64,000 nucleotides of DNA from assembly GCA_019119635.1 (NCBI GenBank), contig DWWP01000010.1, positions 49,614-113,613 of the forward strand, in the 5' to 3' direction. Positions within the stretch are counted from its first letter, which is position 1. Each line of letters begins with the position of its first letter. The position numbers and the translations under genes are program-made. The stretch is from Candidatus Dietzia intestinipullorum. Its GTDB lineage: Bacteria > Actinomycetota > Actinomycetes > Mycobacteriales > Mycobacteriaceae. A model generated the notes under the pieces. That model was given only the letters and a program-made list of their open reading frames with translations. It had not been told where the DNA came from and searched no databases. This document shows positions 56,627 to 64,000 of the stretch, piece by piece.

Positions 56627-58332
56627 GCGCGCACCCGCCAGGCCGGCGAGGAACTGAACACGAGGGTGGTGCGGCCGGCGCGGGCCGCCGCGACCGAACG
56701 GGCGACTTCGATCTCGGTCACGGAGTCGAGCGCCGTGGTCGGGTTCTCGAGGACCAGGATGTCCGGGTCGGCAGCGAGGGCGCGTGCCAGGAGCACCCGC
56801 TGGCGTTGGCCGCCGGAGAGCCGGGTGCCCGCCTCGCCCACCTCGGAGTCCGGGCCCTCGGGCAGCACGCGGAGCACGTCCGCGCAGCCCGCGTCGTCGA
56901 GGGCGCGCCGGGTCGTCGCCTCGTCCGCCCGACCGAGGGAGACGTTCGCGGTGACGGTGCCCGCGAACAGCATCGCGTCGCCGCCGGTCACCAGGATCGC
57001 GCGGCGGGTGCTCGCCACGCTCCACCCGGCGGTGGTGGCGCCGTCGAGCCGGACCGTGGCGCCGTCGTCGCGACCGGAGAGCGCGGCGAGGAGCGTGGCC
57101 GCGGACCGGCGGTCGGTGTCCACCACGTGCAGGGCCCCGGCGGGGACGTCGAGCGGGGCGAACCCGGGCGCCTCCACCCGCACGGCCACGGCGCTGCCGC
57201 CCGGCCCGCCGACGGCCGGGTCGGCCGCGGGCGGATCGGCCGCGGGGTGTTCGGGGTCCGGCGTGGCCTCCGGTGCCTGGAGGACGTCCAGCACCCGGCC
57301 GGCGGACGCCGTCCCGGCCGCCCACACCATCCAGACGTTGCGCCCGAGCATGGTCATGGGGCCCACCAGCATCTGCGCGATCGTCACCACGATCACGAGG
57401 TCGCCCACGGTGAGCCGGCCCGCGAAGGTCTGGTGCGCGGCGAGCATCGCGGTGCCCACCACGAACAGTCCACCCACGACCTCCGTGATCCCGCCGAGCC
57501 CGGCCCGCGCGACGTTGGCGGACAGCGCGGTGCCCAGGGCGTGCCGCGACGCCCGCTCGTAGCGCCGGGTGGCCTCGCGGGAGGCGCCGAACCCGGCGAC
57601 CACCCGGAGCCCGGCGACGAAGTCGGCGGCCACGCTCGCGGCGACCCCGGCCGCGTGCTGGGCCCGGCGGAGCCTCCCGCTGAGCGGACCGGCGAGCCGG
57701 CTGGCGACATAGGCGGTGGCCACCGCCCCGGCGAGGACGCCCAGCCCGAGCGGCCACCACACCCAGAGCAGCACGGCGCCGCCGGCGACGACGGCCGCGA
57801 TCTCGCCGATCGGCAGGACCGCCAGCATCTTGGTCCGGGCCAGGGCCTGGGCGTCCGTCCCTGCCACGGTGAGCAGGTCGCCGGGCCTGCGGTGCCCGCC
57901 GCCCACCCCGTGGTGGTCGGTCACGCGGTCGGTGACCAGCATCCGGATCTCGTGGTCGATGTAGCCGAGGGCGGCGTGCGCGAGTCGGGACCCGAACCGG
58001 TAGCCGAGGGCGAGGAGACAGAAGACGACGACGAGGAGCGCCACCGCGAGGGCGATGCCGCGGGCGTCGCCGTCGGCCAGGGGCCCGTCGACGGCCCTGC
58101 CCACCACCACGGGGACGGCGATCTCCCCGAACTGGTGCAGCACGGTCAGCACCGCGGCGGCGAGGGTGGTCCGGGGGTGCGAGCGCATCACCTGCCACAC
58201 CAGGCCGGCGGGCGTGGTGCGTCCGGTCACCCGGAGCGTGCGGTGCCGGATCTCCTCGCGCGGGGGGACGAAGAGCCAGCGGTCGAGCGGACCGCCGGGG
58301 GCGACGGACGCGTCACGGCTCGCAGTGGGCAT
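56623..58332 (-). CDS. ABC exporter half-transporter, NBD with intact LSGGQ but degenerate Walker A/B and H-loop
   Basis: TM domain; TRLSGGQRQRVLLARALAADPDILVLENPTTALD present; Walker A position reads VVDTDRRSAATLLAAL; H-loop region LVFSSSPAWRV. Confidence 0.88.
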   Translation of the reverse strand: MPTASRDASVAPGGPLDRWLFVPPREEIRHRTLRVTGRTTPAGLVWQVMRSHPRTTLAAAVLTVLHQFGEIAVPVVVGRAVDGPLADGDARGIALAVALLVVVFCLLALGYRFGSRLAHAALGYIDHEIRMLVTDRVTDHHGVGGGHRRPGDLLTVAGTDAQALARTKMLAVLPIGEIAAVVAGGAVLLWVWWPLGLGVLAGAVATAYVASRLAGPLSGRLRRAQHAAGVAASVAADFVAGLRVVAGFGASREATRRYERASRHALGTALSANVARAGLGGITEVVGGLFVVGTAMLAAHQTFAGRLTVGDLVIVVTIAQMLVGPMTMLGRNVWMVWAAGTASAGRVLDVLQAPEATPDPEHPAADPPAADPAVGGPGGSAVAVRVEAPGFAPLDVPAGALHVVDTDRRSAATLLAALSGRDDGATVRLDGATTAGWSVASTRRAILVTGGDAMLFAGTVTANVSLGRADEATTRRALDDAGCADVLRVLPEGPDSEVGEAGTRLSGGQRQRVLLARALAADPDILVLENPTTALDSVTEIEVARSVAAARAGRTTLVFSSSPAWRVRA

Positions 58333-58418
58333 GGATCCTTCTCGTCGGTCGGCCAACGGCCAGGTCAGCCTAGCCTCGACGGGGATCGCGGCCGGTCAGG
58401 GCCCGCGCGAAGGATGGT

Positions 58419-58844
58419 TCAGTGCGCGGAGATCGCGGAACGCTCTCGCACCAGGTGGCCCGCCCCGGTGAGGAGTCCGAGCGCCCGTCCGGCGCGGAGG
58501 GCGTCGTGGCCGCCGTCGACCGCGCGGACGGCGGTGACGCCGCGCGAGTGCAGCTCCCACGTGAAGAGCTCGGCGTCCAGGCCGTCGTCGCTGACCAGCA
58601 CGACGTCGCGGTGCTCCGAGACGGCGGCGAGGGTCGTCTCCGAGCGCGGGTCGAGGAACTCGACCACGGGGCGCGCTGCGACGGCCACCGCGCCGGCGAG
58701 CACGCCCTGCCGCTCGCGCTGCGCGCGGGAGCGGATGTCCACGACGAGCGCGCCGGCCTCGACCGCGGCGCGGTAGCCGGCCACGTCGAGGGTGGTGGCG
58801 CACGGGGCGGCCTCGGCTCGGGTGGCGGGGGCTGCGGTGATCAT
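58419..58844 (-). CDS. Rhodanese-like domain protein lacking the catalytic cysteine
   Basis: AGALVVDIRSRAQRERQGVLAGAVAVA rhodanese-type motif; active loop VLVSDDGLDAELFTWELHSRGV has no Cys. Confidence 0.75.
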   Translation of the reverse strand: MITAAPATRAEAAPCATTLDVAGYRAAVEAGALVVDIRSRAQRERQGVLAGAVAVAARPVVEFLDPRSETTLAAVSEHRDVVLVSDDGLDAELFTWELHSRGVTAVRAVDGGHDALRAGRALGLLTGAGHLVRERSAISAH

Positions 58845-58855
58845 GACGCCCATAA

Positions 58856-58875
58856 TAGACAGACCGGTCTATCTA
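58856..58875. promoter_or_regulatory. 20-bp near-perfect palindrome TAGACAGACCGGTCTATCTA, candidate TetR-type operator
   Basis: One mismatched pair; immediately upstream of the rhodanese-like gene. Confidence 0.6.
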
Positions 58876-58906
58876 CTTCAAGAGGCAGTACCAGGCCGGC
58901 TCGTGG

Positions 58907-58934
58907 TTGACGTGTCATGTATTTGACGTATCAT
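58907..58934. promoter_or_regulatory. Direct repeat TTGACGTGTCAT / TTGACGTATCAT (16-bp period), candidate operator
   Basis: Two 12-mers differing by one base, each with TGA..TCA dyad, upstream of dioxygenase RBS and ATG. Confidence 0.5.
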
Positions 58935-58958
58935 CAAGTCAGACCCCAGGAGGAATCC

Positions 58959-59747
58959 ATGACCGCCGCACACCAGCGCCAGCCCGCCGCCTTCATCGGC
59001 CACGGCGTCCCCCTCAACGCCCTCGAGGACAATGCGTGGACCCGCGAGTGGGCGGCGCTCGGCCGGGAACTGCCCCGCCCCCGCGCGGTCCTCGCCGTCT
59101 CGGCCCACTGGTACATCAACGCGACCGCCGTGACCGCGATGCCCGACCCGCGGACGATCCACGACTTCTACGGCTTCCCCAGAGAGCTCGCCGAGTTCGA
59201 CTACCCCGCGTCCGGCGCGCCCGAGCTCGCCGCCGAGGTCGCCGAGGCCGTCAAGCCCACCTGGGTGGGTGCCGACCAGGACTCCTGGGGGCTCGACCAC
59301 GGCACGTGGTCCGTCCTGACCCACGTATTCCCCGACGCCGATGTCCCCGTCGCGCAGCTCTCCGTCGACGCCACCAAACCGGCGGGCTACCACTTCGACC
59401 TGGGCACCAGGCTCGCGACGTTGCGCGATTCCGGGGTCCTGGTCCTGGCCAGCGGCAACATCGTGCACAACCTCCGGACCGTGGACCCGTCGCTCGGGGA
59501 CGCCGGAACGGACTGGGCGCACCGCTTCGACGACCACGCCCAGGAGATCCTCACCGAGCACCCCGAGGACGCGCTCAAGCTCATCGAGCACCCGGACGCC
59601 CCACTCGCCGTCCCCACCGCCGACCACTTCCTGCCGCTGCTCTACACCGCGGGCATGGCCGCGGCGTCCGGGGAGACGCTCGAGGCGTTCAGCAAGGGAT
59701 ACACCTGGGGCTCGGTCTCCATGACCAGCTACCGCTCCGCCGCGTGA
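58959..59747 (+). CDS. ygiD: DODA-type (LigB/YgiD) extradiol aromatic ring-opening dioxygenase
   Basis: AAFIGHGVPLNALEDNAWTREW, VSAHWYI, DHGTWSVLTHVFPDADVPVAQLSVD, VLASGNIVHNLR, ADHFLPLLYTAG; AGGAGG upstream. Confidence 0.92.
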   Translation: MTAAHQRQPAAFIGHGVPLNALEDNAWTREWAALGRELPRPRAVLAVSAHWYINATAVTAMPDPRTIHDFYGFPRELAEFDYPASGAPELAAEVAEAVKPTWVGADQDSWGLDHGTWSVLTHVFPDADVPVAQLSVDATKPAGYHFDLGTRLATLRDSGVLVLASGNIVHNLRTVDPSLGDAGTDWAHRFDDHAQEILTEHPEDALKLIEHPDAPLAVPTADHFLPLLYTAGMAAASGETLEAFSKGYTWGSVSMTSYRSAA

Positions 59748-59774
59748 ATCCCCGCGCGGGTGCAGAATGAGCGG

Positions 59775-60284
59775 GTGCCCCTGCCCCGACCCGCCGCCCC
59801 CACAGACGTCCCCACCCTCCGCGAGATCGAGATCTCCGCGGGCGACGCGTTCCGGGACATCGACATGGCGGCGATCGCCCATGATGATCCCCCCACACCC
59901 GAGAGCTACCTCGAGGCCGTCGAGCTGCGTCACCTGTGGGTGATCGACGACGATGACGCGACGCCCGTGGCCTACCTCTGGGCGTTCGAGCTGGACGGCG
60001 GACTACACATCGAGCAGGTCAGCGTGGCCGCCACCCATGCCCGCCGCGGCCTGGGGCGCGCGCTCATCGAGCACGCCGCCGGGCTCGCGCGGGAGCGGGG
60101 CGCGCCGTGCCTGACCCTCACCACGTTCGCGCAGGTCCCGTGGAACGCGCCCTACTACGAGCGGATCGGCTTCCGCACCCTGGACGAGAACGAGTTGTCC
60201 CCCGGGCTGCGCGCCATCCGCGACGCCGAGGCCGCGCACGGCCTGGGCGAGTGGCCGCGGGTCTGCATGCGGCTCGACCTCTGA
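59775..60284 (+). CDS. GNAT-family N-acetyltransferase
   Basis: IEQVSVAATHARRGLGRALIEHAAGLARERGAPCLTLTTFAQVPWNAPYYERIGF. Confidence 0.88.
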   Translation: MPLPRPAAPTDVPTLREIEISAGDAFRDIDMAAIAHDDPPTPESYLEAVELRHLWVIDDDDATPVAYLWAFELDGGLHIEQVSVAATHARRGLGRALIEHAAGLARERGAPCLTLTTFAQVPWNAPYYERIGFRTLDENELSPGLRAIRDAEAAHGLGEWPRVCMRLDL

Positions 60285-60320
60285 CGCCCCGGAGCCTGCC
60301 GCCCGCCGGTCTCCGGGCGC

Positions 60321-61091
60321 TCAGGTGTTGCGTTCGAACACCAGGCGCAGGCCCTCCAGTGCGAGCTCGTGCTCGACGTCGGTGACAGTCCGCGACTCCT
60401 CGGCCACCACGTCCGCACGCATCCCGGTGAGCACCACGGAGGCGTCGGCGAGGCCGTCGACCTCGTCGCGGAGCCGGTTCACCAGCGCGTCGATCTGGCC
60501 GGCGAACCCGATCACGATGCCCGCCTGCAGCGCCGCGACGGTGTTCTTGCCCAACGCGCCACGGGGCCGCACGACCTCGATCTTGCGCAGCGCCGCGGCC
60601 CGTTCGGCCAGGGCGTCCACCGAGATGTCGATGCCGGGGGCGATCGCCCCGCCGAGGAGCTCGCCGCGCCCGGAGATGGCGTCGACGGTGGTCGCGGTGT
60701 CCACGTCGACGACGACGACGGCGCCGTCGAACAGGGTGTGGACCGCCAGCGCGTTGACCACCCTGTCGGACCCCACCTCGCGCGGGTTGTCCACGAGCAG
60801 CGGCACCCCGGTCTTCACCCCAGGCGCCACGACCACCGACGGCAGGTCGGGCCAGTAGTCGGCGGCCATCCGCCGCAGCTCGCCCGTCACGGACGGCACC
60901 ACCGACATCGCCGAGATGCCGGTGAGGCGTCCGGCGCACTCCCCGAGCAGCCCCCGGATCGTCAGGGCCAGTTCGTCGGAGGTCACCGACGGGGACGTGC
61001 GCATGCTCCACGTCCGCTCGAGCGGCCCCCCGTCCGGCGGGAACACGCCGAGGCGGATGTGCGTGTTCCCGACATCGACGGTGAGGAGCAT
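60321..61091 (-). CDS. coaX: Type III pantothenate kinase
   Basis: MLLTVDVGNTHIRLGVF, GSDRVVNALAV, VVDVDTATTVDAISGRGELLGGAIAPGIDIS. Confidence 0.94.
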   Translation of the reverse strand: MLLTVDVGNTHIRLGVFPPDGGPLERTWSMRTSPSVTSDELALTIRGLLGECAGRLTGISAMSVVPSVTGELRRMAADYWPDLPSVVVAPGVKTGVPLLVDNPREVGSDRVVNALAVHTLFDGAVVVVDVDTATTVDAISGRGELLGGAIAPGIDISVDALAERAAALRKIEVVRPRGALGKNTVAALQAGIVIGFAGQIDALVNRLRDEVDGLADASVVLTGMRADVVAEESRTVTDVEHELALEGLRLVFERNT

Positions 61092-61105
61092 CGCGCTACC
61101 CCGAC

Positions 61106-61531
61106 CTAGACCGTGGCGGGCGCGGGGACCCGCGGGTTCTTGAGTCCCGAGCCCTCCGGCACGTCCGCGGGGTCGGTGCCCCGGGCCAGGGCCCGGTTGT
61201 CGGAGTCCACGAACACCACGCGCGGCTGGTGGGCGCGCGCCTCGGCGTCCTCCATGACGGCGTAGGCGATGATGATCACCAGGTCGCCCGGGTGCACCAG
61301 GTGGGCGGCGGCGCCGTTGATGCTGATGACGCCCGACCCGCGCTCGCCGGTGATGGCGTAGGTGGTCAGCCGGGAGCCGTTGTCGATGTCGACGATGTCG
61401 ATCTGCTGGCCCTCGAGCAGGTCGGCCGCGTCCATGAGGTCGGCATCGATCGTGCACGAGCCCACGTAGTGCAGGTCGGCCTGCGTGACGGTGGCCCGGT
61501 GGATCTTGGACTGGAGCATGGTGCGCTGCAT
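61106..61531 (-). CDS. panD: Aspartate 1-decarboxylase
   Basis: [56 protein letters not shown] with GSC self-cleavage site. Confidence 0.95.
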   Translation of the reverse strand: MQRTMLQSKIHRATVTQADLHYVGSCTIDADLMDAADLLEGQQIDIVDIDNGSRLTTYAITGERGSGVISINGAAAHLVHPGDLVIIIAYAVMEDAEARAHQPRVVFVDSDNRALARGTDPADVPEGSGLKNPRVPAPATV

Positions 61532-62517
61532 CAGATTTCTCCCTGCACGTCTGCGGCCATCTCGGCCTGCTGGGCGGCGACGGTGGCCTCGGCGGCGGCG
61601 ACGAAGCCGGTGCCGATCGCCACGCCGACGTTGTCGATGAGTCGGGTGGTGCCCACGCGGGCGGCCACGAGGAGGCGGCCGGGGCCCTCCTCCGGTGGCT
61701 CTCCGAGGTCACCCGCGCGGAGTTCGAGGTAGTCGACCGAGATCTGCGGCCGCTCCGCCAGCACGGCGCGGGCGGCGTCGAGGACGGCGTCCCGGCCGCC
61801 CTTGGCGGCGAAGGTCCCGGCCACGAGGGCCGCGTTGAGCGTGGTGGCCAGGTCCCGCTCCTCGTCGGAGAGGTAGCGGTTACGGGAACTCAGGGCCAGT
61901 CCGTCGGACTCCCGCACGGTGGGCACGCCCACGATCCGCACGCCCATGTCGAGGTCCGCCACCATCTGCCGGATCAGCACGAGCTGCTGGTAGTCCTTCT
62001 CCCCGAAGAACGCCTGGTGCGGGGCGATGATGTTGAACAATTTGGCCACCACCGTGAGCATCCCGGCGAAGTGCCCGGGGCGGGCCGCACCGTCGAGGAT
62101 GTCGCCCGCCGGGCCGGGCGCGATCGTGGTCCGCGGCCCCTCCGGGTACATCGCGGTGGCCGTGGGCGCGAAGACCAGCTCGATGCCGGCCTCGGCCAGG
62201 CGCGCCACGTCCTCGTCGAGGGTGCGCGGGTAGGTGTCGAGGTCCTCGCCGGGCCCAAACTGCAGCGGGTTGACGAAGATCGACACCACAACCACGGACC
62301 CTGGGGTCCGCCGCGCCGCCTCGACCAACGCGAGGTGCCCCTCGTGGAGCGCCCCCATGGTCGGGACCAGGATGACCTGCTTGCCGACCTTGCGCAGTGA
62401 CTCGGCGACGGCGTGCATCGAGTCGGGCTCGTGGTGGACGGTCAGCTCCCCGCGCGCGTATCCGGAGCCGGGACGCCCGGGCACCGCGGTGTGGACCGGA
62501 TGGGCGGTGGAGGTCAT
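61531..62517 (-). CDS. panC: Pantoate--beta-alanine ligase
   Basis: [81 protein letters not shown]. Confidence 0.96.
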   Translation of the reverse strand: MTSTAHPVHTAVPGRPGSGYARGELTVHHEPDSMHAVAESLRKVGKQVILVPTMGALHEGHLALVEAARRTPGSVVVVSIFVNPLQFGPGEDLDTYPRTLDEDVARLAEAGIELVFAPTATAMYPEGPRTTIAPGPAGDILDGAARPGHFAGMLTVVAKLFNIIAPHQAFFGEKDYQQLVLIRQMVADLDMGVRIVGVPTVRESDGLALSSRNRYLSDEERDLATTLNAALVAGTFAAKGGRDAVLDAARAVLAERPQISVDYLELRAGDLGEPPEEGPGRLLVAARVGTTRLIDNVGVAIGTGFVAAAEATVAAQQAEMAADVQGEI

Positions 62518-63470
62518 CGAAGCTGCTCCGAGAGGTCGGGGGCGAGGAGGTCGGTCACGTCGCGGCCGGCGTCACAGCGGTCGGCGGTCCGCAGGGCGAG
62601 GGCGCGGTAGCCGTCGGCGATGCCGCCGTCGACCTGCTCGAGCGCGTCCAGGTGACGGGAGACCGTCACCGCGTCGCCGCGCATGACGGGTCCGGTGAGG
62701 GCCGCGTCCCCGGAATCCAGCGCGTTGGTCAGTGCGGCCTCGAGGAGCGGGGCCAGCGTCCGGCGCGCGAGCACCCTGGCGTCCGCGCCGGGCACCCCGT
62801 CCGGGTCACCCTCGACGCCGCCGCCGGGTAGGACCGCGAAGGACGAGGCGAGCGCCTCGGCGGCATCGTTGACCAGCGTGACCAGGTGGTTGGCGCCGTG
62901 TGCGAGGGCCGAGTGGTAAAGGGCGCGGTCGGACTCGGCGACGGTGACGGGGTGCCCGCCGGTCTCCATCACCAGCATCTGGCCCACGACCAGGCCGGTC
63001 TCGTCCGGGGCGGTGAGGGCCCAGGAGCAGCCCTCCATCCGCTCGACGTCCGAGTCGCCGCCGGTGAAGGTCATGGCCGGGTGGGCGGCCACCACGACGG
63101 CGCCGGCGTCCGCGGCCGGGCGAAGGACGTCCGCGCCGACAGCACCGGCGACGTGGACGACGATGTGTCCCGGCCGGAACGCCCCGGCGGCGGCGAGCTC
63201 GTCGACGACGCCGGGCAGTGCGGTGTCGGGGACGGCGAGGACCAACAGTTCGCAGGACCCGGCGACGGCGGCGGGATCGGCGACCCGCGCCTCGGGGAGC
63301 CGGCGCACGGCCAGGTCCCGCGACTGCCCGGACCGTGCGACGACGGCGGAGACGACGTGTCCGCGCGATTCGAGGGCGGCGCCCACGGCGGTGCCGACCC
63401 GTCCCGCCGAGATCAGGCCCACGGACAGGCGGGCGGGGGGTGTCCCGGTGACGCCGGGTTCGGACATCAT
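62514..63470 (-). CDS. Rossmann-like/DUF2520 domain protein (Rv3603c-like)
   Basis: [33 protein letters not shown]...[29 protein letters not shown]; directly upstream of panC. Start codon uncertain (63467/63470/63527). Confidence 0.85.
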   Translation of the reverse strand: MMSEPGVTGTPPARLSVGLISAGRVGTAVGAALESRGHVVSAVVARSGQSRDLAVRRLPEARVADPAAVAGSCELLVLAVPDTALPGVVDELAAAGAFRPGHIVVHVAGAVGADVLRPAADAGAVVVAAHPAMTFTGGDSDVERMEGCSWALTAPDETGLVVGQMLVMETGGHPVTVAESDRALYHSALAHGANHLVTLVNDAAEALASSFAVLPGGGVEGDPDGVPGADARVLARRTLAPLLEAALTNALDSGDAALTGPVMRGDAVTVSRHLDALEQVDGGIADGYRALALRTADRCDAGRDVTDLLAPDLSEQLR

Positions 63471-63601
63471 GAAATGCTCCAGTGATCGATCCGTTCCAGG
63501 CCCACTCGCGTGGTGGGTCCCGGACATCTCGGAGCTGAGGGTAGTCCTCGCGGAGCCCGCCGGGAGCGACCAGTGGCGGATCTCACACCGCCCGGGTGGC
63601 G

Positions 63602-64000
63602 TCAGTCCTCGGCGCGACGGCGACGGCGGCCGCCCGAGGAGTCACTGCTACCCAGGCGCGCCATGAGCTCGGCGACGGTCAGGCCACCGGACTCGCCGTG
63701 ACGGCTCGGGGCGGTGTCCTCCTCCGCCGCCCGGCGCGAGCGGCCGCCCGGCGCGGCGGTGGACTCGTCGGGAGCGGGCTCGGCGGGGGTGGCGTCGGCC
63801 GGGGTGGCCGGCTCGGCCGGTGCCGCCTGCTGCGGATCGACGGCGGGCTGGGGCCGGGTGACGGGGCGGACCGCGGGGCCGCGGCGCCGCTCGCCGCCGG
63901 TCTCCGCCGCGCGGTCGGCCTCCGGCCCGGCGTCGGTCTCCGGCGGGACGGGCGCGAGCTTCTCGGTGCGCTCGGTGCTGGGGGTGGAGTCCCGGCGCAC
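63602..64000 (-). CDS. Pro/Ala-rich C-terminal part of a hypothetical protein (position of Rv3604c), runs off window end
   Basis: ORF open to window edge; low-complexity sequence ending LTVAELMARLGSSDSSGGRRRRRAED. Confidence 0.55.
   Translation of the reverse strand: MRRDSTPSTERTEKLAPVPPETDAGPEADRAAETGGERRRGPAVRPVTRPQPAVDPQQAAPAEPATPADATPAEPAPDESTAAPGGRSRRAAEEDTAPSRHGESGGLTVAELMARLGSSDSSGGRRRRRAED

Noticed and set aside
54758-58198. 1146-aa single ABC ORF
   Set aside because: The N-terminal half is an out-of-frame reading of the adjacent ABC gene; the two half-transporters are separate genes with ATGA overlap.
60285-60320. CCCGGAG...CTCCGGG stem between GNAT and coaX as a functional RNA
   Set aside because: Short 7-bp GC stem in GC-rich convergent spacing; at best a weak terminator.
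1-64000. Prophage, transposon, toxin-antitoxin or dedicated phage-defence system
   Set aside because: No integrase, transposase, capsid, TA pair, restriction, CBASS or CRISPR gene could be recognised; HrpB, DisA and the serpin have housekeeping or secreted-inhibitor explanations.
1-64000. tRNA/rRNA genes
   Set aside because: No recognisable tRNA cloverleaf or rRNA sequence was seen in the intergenic regions by eye; tRNAscan-SE would be needed to exclude fully.

Overview
This is a high-GC actinobacterial chromosomal window. It looks like a mycolic-acid lineage (Dietzia-like is my guess from gene content only). Four blocks can be read. (1) 1-7.2 kb: a cholesterol/steroid side-chain degradation operon on the minus strand (ltp2-like partial, chsH1-like, chsH2-like, a single-polypeptide fusion matching ChsE1+ChsE2/FadE28+FadE29, and a FadE34/ChsE3-like protein). 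It is divergent from a KstR-like TetR regulator, with a tandem KstR-box operator between them. (2) 7.2-31.5 kb: an accessory catabolic and transport region with an amino-acid dehydrogenase/LysR pair, an aminotransferase/FAD-FeS oxidoreductase/aldehyde dehydrogenase operon, GntR + amidase, a TRAP transporter, an IclR-linked acyl-CoA module and an Ehu-type ectoine ABC transporter. Several strong palindromes look like operators here. (3) 31.7-35.3 kb: otsB and a zinc-type ABC uptake system. (4) 35.4-64 kb: a block syntenic with the M. tuberculosis Rv3579c-Rv3604c region (rlmB, cysS, ispF, ispD, carD, lpqE, disA, can, mutY, mhuD, clpC, lysS, coaX, panD, panC), but with radA missing between lpqE and disA and lsr2 missing between clpC and lysS. 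Insertions in this block include a secreted serpin lipoprotein and a heterodimeric ABC exporter whose two NBDs have degenerated in complementary ways. No rRNA, tRNA, CRISPR array, phage or transposase was identified. All calls are from reading the sequence and remembered family motifs; no database search was run.
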